Assembly (NCBI GenBank): GCA_039030555.1
Contig: JBCCDY010000010.1
Location: 62,001 to 126,000, forward strand
Length of the DNA: 64,000 bases
Direction: 5' to 3'
Source of the DNA: JBCCDY01 sp039030555
GTDB lineage: Bacteria > Bacteroidota > Bacteroidia > Cytophagales > Cyclobacteriaceae
Shown: positions 44,752 to 53,569 of the stretch, one piece after another
Position numbering within the stretch: position 1 is the first letter of the stretch
Layout: the number at the start of each line of letters is the position of its first letter
Notes under the pieces: model-generated
What the model was told of the DNA's origin: nothing
Databases searched by the model: none
Seen by the model: only the letters and a program-made list of their open reading frames with translations
Made by a program: the position numbers and the translations under genes

Positions 44752-45132
44752 ATGCCAGTTTTTAAGTTCGCGTTAAGAATTCTTCTTCTTGGAGCGATCA
44801 TATATTTATCCGTTTGGGTATTGAGCCTGCAACAACTGGTTTATATTGACTTGAGCACAGCCTTCATTATAATTTCGATTGCCTGCTTAATGAGTTTGAT
44901 CTCTTACTACGCTTTTCAAAATTTCAAAGCTAAGTTCCACGATCAACTATTGGTTTTGATTATAGGCTTATTCACCTTGAAATTATTTGTTTATCTGGTT
45001 TTTGCAGGCATTGTTATTTGGTCTAATCAAGGTTCTGCCAACGTTAATGTTACCGTGCTCTTATTAGTCTATTTCGTTTTCACAGGTCTGGAGACTTTTG
45101 TGAAGTGGAAGTCGATTGAAACATCTCATTAA
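44752..45132 (+). CDS. Four-helix membrane protein at the AtpI position
   Basis: 126 residues with four hydrophobic helices (about 7-27, 33-55, 64-88 and 98-115). Start ATG follows the atpZ stop with no gap, so translation is coupled. Four helices and a location between atpZ and atpB match AtpI (UncI), a c-ring assembly chaperone, but the sequence itself does not let me confirm AtpI. No catalytic motif is seen. Confidence 0.65.
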   Translation: MPVFKFALRILLLGAIIYLSVWVLSLQQLVYIDLSTAFIIISIACLMSLISYYAFQNFKAKFHDQLLVLIIGLFTLKLFVYLVFAGIVIWSNQGSANVNVTVLLLVYFVFTGLETFVKWKSIETSH

Positions 45133-45169
45133 ATTGTTCAATCAGGTTTTTTATTTAATCAATACTGCA

Positions 45170-45177
45170 TACCTTTG
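45170..45177 (+). promoter_or_regulatory. Candidate -7 element (TACCTTTG) in front of atpB
   Basis: TACCTTTG fits the Bacteroidota consensus TAnnTTTG and is followed by CA, a common transcription start. It lies 29 bases before the atpB start. The -33 region 19 bases upstream reads TTT rather than TTG. It could supply transcription of the core F-ATPase genes independently of the bactofilin-atpZ genes. Confidence 0.45.
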
Positions 45178-45205
45178 CAACCGATTTTTGAGAGCCCGTT
45201 AGTTC

Positions 45206-46207
45206 ATGTTGCAAAAAAATAGTCTTCTCTTACTCTTCTTATTTCTTTTTAGTTTTTCAGCAAAAAGTTCTGATAAGGTTGATTCTGGAGATGGGGAGTT
45301 CAAGCCTAGTGAACTCATTATTCATCACGTTTTAGACGATCATATTTGGCATTTTTTTGACGGGCACTACGGTACTTTATATTTACCTGTAATCGTTTAT
45401 AGTGGAGAGAAAGGACTTGATGTTTTTTCCTCCTCTAATTTTTACGATGAAGATCACAAGGTTGTTGATTACGATGGTTACAGGCTGGTTCACGGACATA
45501 TATCGATCATAGGAAGCGATAGTCATGTTTTAGATGTTTCCATTACTAAAAACGTATTCTTTCTCATTCTTACAGCTACACTATTGATGGTTAGCCTGAT
45601 TGGGGTAGCCAAATCGTATAAAAAGAATCCAACCTCGGCTCCATCAGGTTTTCAAAATTTCCTTGAGCTTTTAATAGTTTATTTAAGAGACGAAGTAATC
45701 AAACCTAATATAGGAGAAGGTAAGTATCAGAAATTCATGCCTTACCTATTAACTCTTTTCTTCTTTATACTCTTCGGAAATATATTAGGGTTACTGCCGG
45801 GGGCTGCAAATCTTACTGGTAATATCGCTGTGACCTTAGTATTGGCCTTGTTCACATTCCTTTACACAAATCTCAATGGTAAATCAACATATTGGAAGCA
45901 CATTTTTTTGCCACCAGTTCCGAAATGGCTTTATGTAGTTATCGTTCCAATTGAGATCTTAGGAATATTTACAAAACCCATTTCTTTGTTAGTTAGACTA
46001 TTTGTAGCCATTACGGCAGGTCATATTGTAATTTTAAGTTTAATCTCTTTAGTGTTTATTTTTGGTAGCGCTTATGTAGGAATAGGTTCTACCATTATCG
46101 TACTCTTTATTAATATAATAGAAATCCTGGTTGCTTTTATTCAAGCATATGTATTTACGATGTTCTCATCATTATATATTGGAATGGCAGTCGAGGAAAA
46201 CCATTAG
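45206..46207 (+). CDS. atpB: F-type ATP synthase subunit a
   Basis: 333 residues, longer than the usual 240-270 because of an N-terminal extension with a signal sequence (LLLLFLFLFSFSAKSS) and a His-rich periplasmic stretch, a known trait of Bacteroidota AtpB. The essential proton-channel arginine is Arg264 in LLVRLFVAITAGH. The C-terminus has IIEILVAFIQAYVFTMFSSLYIG. With subunit c it forms the proton path of the membrane sector. First of six consecutive ATPase subunit genes. Confidence 0.97.
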   Translation: MLQKNSLLLLFLFLFSFSAKSSDKVDSGDGEFKPSELIIHHVLDDHIWHFFDGHYGTLYLPVIVYSGEKGLDVFSSSNFYDEDHKVVDYDGYRLVHGHISIIGSDSHVLDVSITKNVFFLILTATLLMVSLIGVAKSYKKNPTSAPSGFQNFLELLIVYLRDEVIKPNIGEGKYQKFMPYLLTLFFFILFGNILGLLPGAANLTGNIAVTLVLALFTFLYTNLNGKSTYWKHIFLPPVPKWLYVVIVPIEILGIFTKPISLLVRLFVAITAGHIVILSLISLVFIFGSAYVGIGSTIIVLFINIIEILVAFIQAYVFTMFSSLYIGMAVEENH

Positions 46208-46240
46208 AATTCGTTGTTTCACATATAAATAAGTAATGCT

Positions 46241-46486
46241 ATGTTATTACAATTATTAGCAGATTTGAGTTTGGCAATTATGGGTGCTGGTATCGGTGCA
46301 GGTCTTGTAGCTATTGGTGCAGGATTAGGTATCGGAAAAATTGGGGGCTCTGCCATGGAAGCTATGGCACGACAACCTGAAGCATCTGGTAAACTTCAAG
46401 GTGCGATGCTTGTTATTGCAGCCCTTATTGAGGTTGCAGCCCTTTTCGGACTTGTGATTTGTCTTCTCATTTCTTTTAAGGGTTAA
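46241..46486 (+). CDS. atpE: F-type ATP synthase subunit c
   Basis: 81 residues, two helices. Gly-rich helix 1 (GAGIGAGLVAIGAGLGIG), polar loop ARQPEA (Arg44-Gln45-Pro46), and helix 2 with the ion-binding carboxylate Glu64 in AALIEVAALFG. There is no Na-type glutamine in helix 1 and Val follows Glu64, so H+ rather than Na+ is expected. It is needed in about ten copies per complex; a hairpin follows the gene. Confidence 0.97.
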   Translation: MLLQLLADLSLAIMGAGIGAGLVAIGAGLGIGKIGGSAMEAMARQPEASGKLQGAMLVIAALIEVAALFGLVICLLISFKG

Positions 46487-46492
46487 TTAATT

Positions 46493-46538
46493 AGAAAGCC
46501 TGCTTTATGCATATGGTATAATCCAGGCTTTCTTTATT
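46493..46538 (+). terminator. Terminator-like hairpin between atpE and atpF
   Basis: AGAAAGCCTG (46493-46502) pairs perfectly with CAGGCTTTCT (46524-46533) across a 21-base loop, and TTTATT follows. It stands alone in the 72-bp gap between atpE and atpF, in the middle of an operon. It may cause partial termination or protect the atpE message from 3' exonuclease, raising subunit c over b. This is inferred from structure and position. Confidence 0.55.
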
Positions 46539-46558
46539 AGCATTCAAATACTTTAAAA

Positions 46559-47053
46559 ATGGAATTACTAACCCCCGGAACCGGATTGATAATCTGGCAG
46601 CTCATTATTTTTGGGCTACTCGTTTTTTTATTGTCAAAACTTGCCTGGAGGCCGATTTTAGACTCTTTAAAAATCAGGGAGGATAACATTCAGGAAGCTT
46701 TGGATTCTGCAGAGAAGGCCAAGGAAGAAATGAAGAAGCTGAAAGAGGATAATCAGGAATTAATGGCTGAGGCCCGACAGGAAAGAGATAAAATACTAAA
46801 AGAAGCAAGAGATATCGCGAACTCAATCAAAGAAGAAGCTAAAGAAGATGCTTCTAAAATTTCTGAAAAGATGATTGAAGATGCCAAAGGATCTATCAAT
46901 GCTGAGAAGCAAGCAGCATTGGCTGAAGTTCGTAATCAGGTAGCCGTACTATCTGTTGAAATCGCAGAGAAAATACTTAGAAAAGAATTAAGCGATTCGA
47001 AAGATCAGCAAAATCTGGTGGAAGGATATATTAAAGACTTGAAGTTAAACTGA
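46559..47053 (+). CDS. atpF: F-type ATP synthase subunit b
   Basis: 164 residues. One N-terminal membrane helix (LIIWQLIIFGLLVFLLSKLAW), then a long charged coiled coil of Glu/Lys/Ala (EALDSAEKAKEEMKKLKED), as in the peripheral-stalk subunit b that holds the alpha-beta head against the a subunit. Separated from atpE by the hairpin, followed by atpH 7 bases later. Confidence 0.95.
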   Translation: MELLTPGTGLIIWQLIIFGLLVFLLSKLAWRPILDSLKIREDNIQEALDSAEKAKEEMKKLKEDNQELMAEARQERDKILKEARDIANSIKEEAKEDASKISEKMIEDAKGSINAEKQAALAEVRNQVAVLSVEIAEKILRKELSDSKDQQNLVEGYIKDLKLN

Positions 47054-47060
47054 TTTCCGA

Positions 47061-47606
47061 ATGTCAGAATTCAGAATCGCATATAGATACGCAAAATCAC
47101 TTATTGATCTCGGGGTCGAAAAAAGCAATGTAGAAAAGCTGAATGATGACGTAATGCTTTTTGGGAAAACTGTTTCGGACAATAGAGATTTAGCTCTATT
47201 GTTGAAAAGTCCGATTATTCCATCTACCAAAAAACTTAAGGTTGTTAATACAATCTTTGAAGGAAAAGTGGAAGAAATGTTTTCAAGCTTCTTAAATATT
47301 GTTTTTAGAAAGGGTAGAGAAGCATATTTATTACTAATGACAAAAGAATTCGGAAAGCTATATAATGAGTTGAAAGGAATTCAAAAAGCTAATGTTACTA
47401 CAACATTTGAGCTTGATAATCATCTTAAAAAAGAGTTTTCCGATGCTGTCTCTGCTTTAACTTCTGGAAAAGAAGTAGAACTCGAGGAAAAAGTAGAGGA
47501 AGAATTGATCGGTGGGTTTATACTCAAGTTAGGTGATAGGCAAATAGATGCATCTATCAGTAATAGATTGAAGAATTTAAAACGAAATTTAATTGACCAG
47601 TCTTAA
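47061..47606 (+). CDS. atpH: F-type ATP synthase subunit delta
   Basis: 181 residues. The N-terminus FRIAYRYAKSLIDLG and LLLKSPIIPSTKKLKVV, with the late GGFILKLGDRQIDASISNRL, are the OSCP/delta pattern. It links the peripheral stalk b to the alpha-beta head. Between atpF and atpA in conserved order. Confidence 0.95.
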   Translation: MSEFRIAYRYAKSLIDLGVEKSNVEKLNDDVMLFGKTVSDNRDLALLLKSPIIPSTKKLKVVNTIFEGKVEEMFSSFLNIVFRKGREAYLLLMTKEFGKLYNELKGIQKANVTTTFELDNHLKKEFSDAVSALTSGKEVELEEKVEEELIGGFILKLGDRQIDASISNRLKNLKRNLIDQS

Positions 47607-47631
47607 TCGAAGACTATTTAAATAGACAATT

Positions 47632-49209
47632 ATGGCAGAAGTTAGACCAGATGAAGTCTCTGCAATATTAAGAGAGCAATTATCTAACTATAAATCAGAA
47701 GCAGAACTAGAGGAAATAGGAACTGTCCTTCAAATAGGCGATGGCGTAGCAAGAATCTATGGCCTTTCAAAGGCACAGGCGGGAGAGTTACTGGAGTTTG
47801 AGAATGGTCTTAAAGCACTTGTTCTTAACCTTGAGGAAGATAATGTTGGTGCTGTACTTCTTGGAGATTCGGCTGAGATTAAGGAAGGTGATCCTGTTAA
47901 AAGAACTGGTTTAATTGCATCAGTCAATGTCGGTGATGGAATGGTGGGCCGAGTTGTAGATACTCTTGGTAATGCAATAGACGGTAAGGGAAAAATTGAA
48001 GGTGATCTTTATGAAATGCCTTTGGAGCGAAAAGCACCAGGTGTAATTTACAGGCAACCTGTTTCTGAACCTCTTCAGACGGGTATTAAGGCGATTGACT
48101 CTATGATCCCTATTGGAAGGGGACAGCGAGAATTGGTTATTGGTGATCGTCAAACGGGGAAGACTGCTGTAGTTATTGATACCATTATCAATCAAAAAGA
48201 ATTTTACGACAGAGGCGAGCCCGTTTTTTGCATTTACGTTGCAATAGGTCAAAAAGCTTCTACTGTTGCAGGTGTTGTGGCAGCATTGGAGAAAAACGGA
48301 GCCATGGATTATACAGTAGTTGTTTCGGCTTCAGCATCAGATCCTGCACCTATGCAATTCTTTGCTCCATTTACTGGGGCTGCAATAGGAGAGTATTTCA
48401 GAGATACTGGTCGCCCTGCATTAGTTATTTATGATGATCTTTCGAAACAAGCTGTTGCGTATAGAGAGGTGTCTTTATTGTTGAGAAGACCTCCAGGAAG
48501 GGAAGCATACCCTGGGGATGTTTTCTATCTTCACTCTCGTCTGCTTGAGAGGGCTGCTAAGGTTATTGATAGTGACGATATTGCTCAGCAGATGAATGAC
48601 TTGCCTGATTCACTCAAAGGAAAAGTAAAAGGAGGAGGTTCTTTAACTGCTTTACCAATTATTGAAACGCAAGCTGGTGATGTATCCGCATATATTCCTA
48701 CGAATGTTATTTCCATTACGGATGGTCAGATATTCCTTGAGTCTAACCTGTTTAATTCAGGTATAAGGCCTGCGATTAATGTCGGTATTTCCGTATCTCG
48801 TGTCGGAGGTTCTGCTCAGATCAAATCTATGAAAAAGGTTGCTGGAACATTGAAGCTTGATCAGGCACAGTTTAGGGAGCTTGAGGCTTTTGCTAAGTTC
48901 GGGTCAGATTTAGATGCTGCAACTAAGAGAACGATTGATAGGGGACGTAGAAACCAAGAAATACTAAAACAGGGGCAGTTTAGTCCGTCACCTGTTGAAG
49001 AGCAAGTTGCTATAATCTATGCCTCTACTAAAGGTTTTCTAGACAAAGTTCCTGAAAATAAAGTAAAAGACTTCGAAAAGGAATTTATAACAACGCTAAA
49101 TGCAAGTCATAGATCTGCATTGGATACTCTAAAATCCGGTAAACTGGAGGAAAGTGCTACTAAAGTTTTAGAAGAGGTGGCAACGGAGATAGCTAAAACT
49201 TACGTATAA
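47632..49209 (+). CDS. atpA: F-type ATP synthase subunit alpha
   Basis: 525 residues. Walker A GDRQTGKT (Lys177), then PVFCIYVAIGQKASTVA and YDDLSKQAVAYR, with the conserved LLRRPPGREAYPGDVFYLHSR. It is the non-catalytic nucleotide-binding subunit of the alpha3-beta3 head. The catalytic partner beta (atpD) is not in this window, so head subunits are encoded at two loci. Confidence 0.98.
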   Translation: MAEVRPDEVSAILREQLSNYKSEAELEEIGTVLQIGDGVARIYGLSKAQAGELLEFENGLKALVLNLEEDNVGAVLLGDSAEIKEGDPVKRTGLIASVNVGDGMVGRVVDTLGNAIDGKGKIEGDLYEMPLERKAPGVIYRQPVSEPLQTGIKAIDSMIPIGRGQRELVIGDRQTGKTAVVIDTIINQKEFYDRGEPVFCIYVAIGQKASTVAGVVAALEKNGAMDYTVVVSASASDPAPMQFFAPFTGAAIGEYFRDTGRPALVIYDDLSKQAVAYREVSLLLRRPPGREAYPGDVFYLHSRLLERAAKVIDSDDIAQQMNDLPDSLKGKVKGGGSLTALPIIETQAGDVSAYIPTNVISITDGQIFLESNLFNSGIRPAINVGISVSRVGGSAQIKSMKKVAGTLKLDQAQFRELEAFAKFGSDLDAATKRTIDRGRRNQEILKQGQFSPSPVEEQVAIIYASTKGFLDKVPENKVKDFEKEFITTLNASHRSALDTLKSGKLEESATKVLEEVATEIAKTYV

Positions 49210-49221
49210 GTATAGTATCAA

Positions 49222-50103
49222 ATGGCGAACCTAAAAGAGGTAAAAAATAGGATAAATTCTGTTCAGTCAACCCAGCAGATTACCAAGGCAATGAAAATGG
49301 TTGCTGCTGCCAAGTTGAGAAGGGCACAAGATAAAATAATCGAGTTAAGGCCTTATGCCCAAAAGCTTGATGAAATCCTAGGTAATCTCGGAGGTGAGGA
49401 GAATACCTCAAGCCCATATTACGAGCTTAGAGATATAAATAAGGTTTTAATTATTGCGATCAGTTCCGATAAAGGTTTATGCGGAGCATTTAACAGCAAT
49501 GTCTTTAAAACAACAAACAGACTCATTGAAGATAAATATCAATCACTCTTCAATTCAGGAAATGTTGATATACTTCCTCTGGGAAAAAGATCATTTGAAT
49601 TCTTTTCAAAGAGAGATTATTCTGTAATCAGTGATTATTATGAGATATTTTCTGATTTAAGTTTTGAGAAAGCCCGAACAGTAGCAGAGTTTGCAATGAA
49701 TAAGTTTGCATCCGGTGATTATGATAGGGTGCATGTTGTTTACAATGAATTTAAAAACGTAGCAACCCAGATTCTAAAAACAGATCAATTACTACCTATC
49801 GATTCTAGCGTCTCGGATGATAATCTTTCAGCTGTAGAAAATGATTATATTTTTGAGCCTAATCGAAATGAGATCCTTGAAGATCTGATTCCAAGATCGG
49901 TGAAAATAAAGTTTTTCAAGTCGGTATTAGAATCTAATGCTTCAGAGCACGGTGCTCGAATGACAGCAATGGACAAAGCCACAGACAATGCCAATGAGCT
50001 GCTCAAGGAATTAAAACTTACTTATAATAGAACAAGGCAAGCAGCCATAACCACAGAAATTTTAGAAATAGTTGGAGGTGCTGAAGCACTAAGTAACGGT
50101 TAA
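49222..50103 (+). CDS. atpG: F-type ATP synthase subunit gamma
   Basis: 293 residues. The start MANLKEVKNRINSVQSTQQITKAMKMVAAAKLR and the C-terminal region ARMTAMDKATDNANELL with NRTRQAAITTEILEIVGGAEAL are the two coiled-coil ends of the rotary shaft. ISSDKGLCGAFN is the conserved middle segment. It is the last ATPase gene here; downstream genes are unrelated. Confidence 0.97.
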   Translation: MANLKEVKNRINSVQSTQQITKAMKMVAAAKLRRAQDKIIELRPYAQKLDEILGNLGGEENTSSPYYELRDINKVLIIAISSDKGLCGAFNSNVFKTTNRLIEDKYQSLFNSGNVDILPLGKRSFEFFSKRDYSVISDYYEIFSDLSFEKARTVAEFAMNKFASGDYDRVHVVYNEFKNVATQILKTDQLLPIDSSVSDDNLSAVENDYIFEPNRNEILEDLIPRSVKIKFFKSVLESNASEHGARMTAMDKATDNANELLKELKLTYNRTRQAAITTEILEIVGGAEALSNG

Positions 50104-50131
50104 GGCAAAAAGTGTTATTATTGCTTTTTCA

Positions 50132-50920
50132 ATGAAGCTTGTACTAAAAGTCCTGGGGTTAATAACCTACAAACTATTAAGTCTTTTATCGGCTATACAT
50201 AGGAATAGGTATCCACACATGGTTGTATATACCGATGATGTTTTATCTCAAAAGCTTCAGGTATATGGGAAATATGAAAAGGAGTTTTTAGAGTGTCTAG
50301 AGAAAAATGTCCTTCCGAATTTTACAGATAAGATTTGCCTAGATATTGGGGCTAATATCGGTAATCATTCCTTGACATTCTCCAATTACTTTAAACACAT
50401 TTATTCTTTTGAACCTAATAAGAGAACCTTTCAACTACTAAAACTCAACACGTCTAACAAAGAGAATATTACTCCTTTTAACGTTGGTGCCTCAGATGTT
50501 AATAAGGTGTATCAAGCTTATGAGGTTGTTGGTAATACTGCTGCTTCAAGAATAGTGGAAGGGACAGAGGCTTTGAATGATAAAGAAGATTATACGAGCT
50601 ACGAGTGCAAAATACTAGATGATTATTTACCCGAAGAGGTGACTTCTGAAATCGGCTTTATAAAGATTGATGTGGAAGGTCATGAATATCAAGCCGTCAA
50701 AAGCTGTACAGAGATTATAAAGAAATCAAAACCAACCCTTGTATTAGAAATACTAAAAAGCTCGTATGTAAACGGTAGCTATGAGGTTATAAATCTTCTT
50801 AAAGAACTAGGATACAGTTCATTTTATGAATTGCATAAGGTAGCTTTCCTTTATGTAAAAATGAGGAAAATTGAAACCTTCAAAAGAAAGAACTACAAAA
50901 TGATTCTTGCGAAGTTTTAG
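50132..50920 (+). CDS. FkbM-family methyltransferase
   Basis: 262 residues. SAM-binding motif CLDIGANIGNHSLTFSN followed by YSFEPNKRTFQLLK, and the family's conserved GFIKIDVEGHEYQAV. FkbM-type enzymes usually O-methylate sugars or polyketides, often on surface polysaccharides. It follows atpG by 28 bases but has no evident link to energy metabolism. Substrate unknown. Start at ATG 50132. Confidence 0.88.
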   Translation: MKLVLKVLGLITYKLLSLLSAIHRNRYPHMVVYTDDVLSQKLQVYGKYEKEFLECLEKNVLPNFTDKICLDIGANIGNHSLTFSNYFKHIYSFEPNKRTFQLLKLNTSNKENITPFNVGASDVNKVYQAYEVVGNTAASRIVEGTEALNDKEDYTSYECKILDDYLPEEVTSEIGFIKIDVEGHEYQAVKSCTEIIKKSKPTLVLEILKSSYVNGSYEVINLLKELGYSSFYELHKVAFLYVKMRKIETFKRKNYKMILAKF

Positions 50921-50946
50921 AATCATTAATCCAGATAATAGCTAGT

Positions 50947-51771
50947 ATGAAACTTGTATCCTATAAGGGCTTTAACGCATTAAGCCTGGATATATGTATT
51001 GGCGGCATCGTATGCTTATTAGCTTTCTCTAAAATTTTGGATGTTACATTAGGCTATCCTGCAATAATTTTGCTCGGGACATCGATTTGGCTAATCTATA
51101 CTTTTGATCATCTGGTAGACGCAAATAGATTAAAAGATACGGCTACTACTCTTAGACATATTGTTCATTGGCGTTATAGAAGAACAATCACAGCTGTTTT
51201 TTCAGGAGTACTAATTATAAGTACTTACTACCTTTTTTTATTGCCTATGGAGACGGTGAAATGGGGTATAATTATAGCTATAGTAGTTCTCATTTACTTC
51301 GCTTTAGTTTTTAAAAAACGAGATAAAGCTTTATGGTTTAAAGAGGTAAGCTCTTCTTTCATTTATACGGTTGGAGTATTTACACCCATTCTATCCGTTA
51401 TGGGCCAGGCTGATTATCTCAATGTATTCTTGCTGGTATTTTCTTTTTGGTGCGTGGTTATTATCAACCTTCTGGTTTTTTCAATTTGCGAAAGAAAGGT
51501 AGATATTGAAAACTCATTTGAGTCGATTGCAACTCGAATAGGTTTAAGTAATGTATCGAAGATTATTTGCTCGATAGTCGTAGTTTTTGTTGTGCTATAT
51601 ACCATATCTCTTTTAAGAGAAGCAAATTTTGCAGTTATGAATATGCTTTTCTTAATGCTAATAGTACTAATAGCACTATTATATCTTAATCGAATGAATC
51701 TACTAAAAGATAATATTCATAGATATTTCGGAGATGGTGTGTTCTTCCTACCTGCTTTTTTCTTGTTTTGA
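50947..51771 (+). CDS. UbiA-like polytopic membrane protein
   Basis: 274 residues with about eight helices. The motif FDHLVDANRL (residues about 57-66) resembles the first Asp-rich motif of UbiA prenyltransferases, and ERKVDIENSFESIATRIG stands where the second would be, but neither is the textbook NDxxDxxxD. Proteins of this kind occur in Bacteroidota annotated as UbiA-like. Its stop overlaps the start of a methyltransferase gene (TTGA), so the two likely work in one lipid or quinone pathway. The product is not known. Confidence 0.6.
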   Translation: MKLVSYKGFNALSLDICIGGIVCLLAFSKILDVTLGYPAIILLGTSIWLIYTFDHLVDANRLKDTATTLRHIVHWRYRRTITAVFSGVLIISTYYLFLLPMETVKWGIIIAIVVLIYFALVFKKRDKALWFKEVSSSFIYTVGVFTPILSVMGQADYLNVFLLVFSFWCVVIINLLVFSICERKVDIENSFESIATRIGLSNVSKIICSIVVVFVVLYTISLLREANFAVMNMLFLMLIVLIALLYLNRMNLLKDNIHRYFGDGVFFLPAFFLF

Positions 51772-52382
51772 GAAGTAACGACTTTGATTTCCTGAGCGTT
51801 GTATACGACTCGATCGCGGACTTAGTGTTTAAAGGTAAAATACTTGAAAGTCAAATTGAATGGCTGCATGTAATCCCCGAGCACAGTAAGATATTGATTC
51901 TTGGAGGAGGTGCTGGAAAATTTCTAAGGAGCCTGAGTAGAAGAAGTATTTCTATCGTATACGTGGACTTATCACAAAAAATGATAGAAAAAGCACATGG
52001 CAATGCAAATCATCTTGATGCCTATTTTTTGAATGACAACTTTCTGGATATCCATTTTGAAGAGCGTTTTGATGCAGTATTATCATTCTACTTTCTAGAC
52101 GTTTTTAATGAAAAAAACCTTAATGCAGTAATATCTAAAATCTACGAACTACTAAAACCAGAAGGGCAATTTCTGGTGGCGGACTTTCAAAAAGGTGAAC
52201 ATATCATTTGGCAGCGTATTTATTTAAAAGCAATGCATTCGTTTTTTCGTGTTTTTGCAAGACTTGAGGCGACGAGACTATATCCTTTTAGTGAGTTACT
52301 GGAAAGAAACGGTTTTACCAGAATCAGATATAAAGATTATTTCGGGGCGTTTATATTCTCCTCTGTTTACACAAGGATCTAG
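51768..52382 (+). CDS. Class I SAM-dependent methyltransferase
   Basis: 204 residues, start TTG at 51768 overlapping the previous stop codon. Motif I is ILILGGGAGKFLRSLS, then IVYVDLSQKMIEKA and FDAVLSFYFLDVF, with a late QFLVADFQKGE. This is a UbiE/COQ5-type fold. Coupled translation with the UbiA-like membrane gene makes a methylation of a prenylated or lipid substrate plausible. Ends with a 4-base overlap with the convergent purM gene. Confidence 0.8.
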   Translation: MRSNDFDFLSVVYDSIADLVFKGKILESQIEWLHVIPEHSKILILGGGAGKFLRSLSRRSISIVYVDLSQKMIEKAHGNANHLDAYFLNDNFLDIHFEERFDAVLSFYFLDVFNEKNLNAVISKIYELLKPEGQFLVADFQKGEHIIWQRIYLKAMHSFFRVFARLEATRLYPFSELLERNGFTRIRYKDYFGAFIFSSVYTRI

Positions 52383-53545
52383 CTATATTCGAATTCTCCA
52401 TAAGGGGTTTTAATGGATACTTTAGATTTATCCGAAGGTTCTACAAAACCTACCACTTGAGCATCTACTCCAAACTCTAAAGAAATGTCAATTACATTTT
52501 GAGCATATTTTTCTTCAACGTATAGTTCCATACGATGTCCCATATTAAAAACCTTATACATTTCCTTCCAATCTGTGTTACTTTGTTCTTTGATGATGTT
52601 GAACAAAGGAGGAGTAGGCAATAGCTTGTCTTTGATGACGTGCAAATCACGTATGAAATGAAGTACTTTGGTTTGGGCACCGCCACTGCAATGGATCATT
52701 CCATGAATCTGAGACCTCATTTCATCAATTATCTTCTTTATGATTGGAGTGTAGGTCCTCGTAGGAGATAAGACTGCTTTTCCAATATCTATAGGAAGGC
52801 CATTTATTGAATCTGTTAGAAAGTAATCCCCTGTATATCGTACTTCTTTATCTAATTGGGGGTCAAAGGTTTCAGGATATTTTTCGGCAACAGAATTATT
52901 AAAAATATCGTGTCTTGCAGAAGTTAAGCCGTTACTGCCAATGCCACTATTGTACTCATCTTCATAATTTGCTTTTCCTGACGACGATAGTCCTACGATA
53001 ACATCTCCGGGAGCTATTGACTCGTTTGTGATCACATTGGATCGGCTCATTGATGAGGCGACGGTACTATCAACTATAATTGTACGGACCAAATCACCTA
53101 AGTCAGCTGTCTCTCCACCTGAACTCCTTATTTCAACGCCAAAAGATCTCAATTTCTCCAGGTATTCTTCTGTTCCTTCTATGATTGCTTTGAGCACTTC
53201 TCCGGGAATCAGATTTTTATTTCTTCCAATTGTGGACGAGAAAATAATGTTTTCAATTGCTCCTACACATAATAGATCGTCTGTATTCATTACGATGGCG
53301 TCTTGAGCTATTCCTTTCCATACAGATAGATCTCCTGTTTCTTTCCAATATGCGTATGCTAATGATGATTTGGTTCCTGCGCCGTCGGCATGCATAACCA
53401 AACACTTTTCATCATTACCTGAAAGATAATCCGGGATAATTTTACAGAAAGCATTGGGAAACAAGCCCTTATCTAATTTTGATATGGCTTCATGTACATC
53501 TTCTTTTGAAGCAGAAACCCCTCTTTTTAGGTATTTATCACTCAT
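52379..53545 (-). CDS. purM: Phosphoribosylformylglycinamidine cyclo-ligase (AIR synthase)
   Basis: 388 residues, about 40 longer than E. coli PurM but normal for Bacteroidota. DGAGTKSSLAYAYWKETGD is the substrate and Mg motif, NTDDLLCVGA a second, and GGETADLGDLVR the conserved loop; SSSGKANYEDEYNSGIGSNGL carries the late motif. It closes the imidazole ring in purine synthesis. Encoded 24 bases downstream of the OmpA-family gene, in the same direction. Confidence 0.95.
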   Translation of the reverse strand: MSDKYLKRGVSASKEDVHEAISKLDKGLFPNAFCKIIPDYLSGNDEKCLVMHADGAGTKSSLAYAYWKETGDLSVWKGIAQDAIVMNTDDLLCVGAIENIIFSSTIGRNKNLIPGEVLKAIIEGTEEYLEKLRSFGVEIRSSGGETADLGDLVRTIIVDSTVASSMSRSNVITNESIAPGDVIVGLSSSGKANYEDEYNSGIGSNGLTSARHDIFNNSVAEKYPETFDPQLDKEVRYTGDYFLTDSINGLPIDIGKAVLSPTRTYTPIIKKIIDEMRSQIHGMIHCSGGAQTKVLHFIRDLHVIKDKLLPTPPLFNIIKEQSNTDWKEMYKVFNMGHRMELYVEEKYAQNVIDISLEFGVDAQVVGFVEPSDKSKVSIKTPYGEFEYS

Positions 53546-53569
53546 TGTGATAAAAATAAGAAGGAAGTA

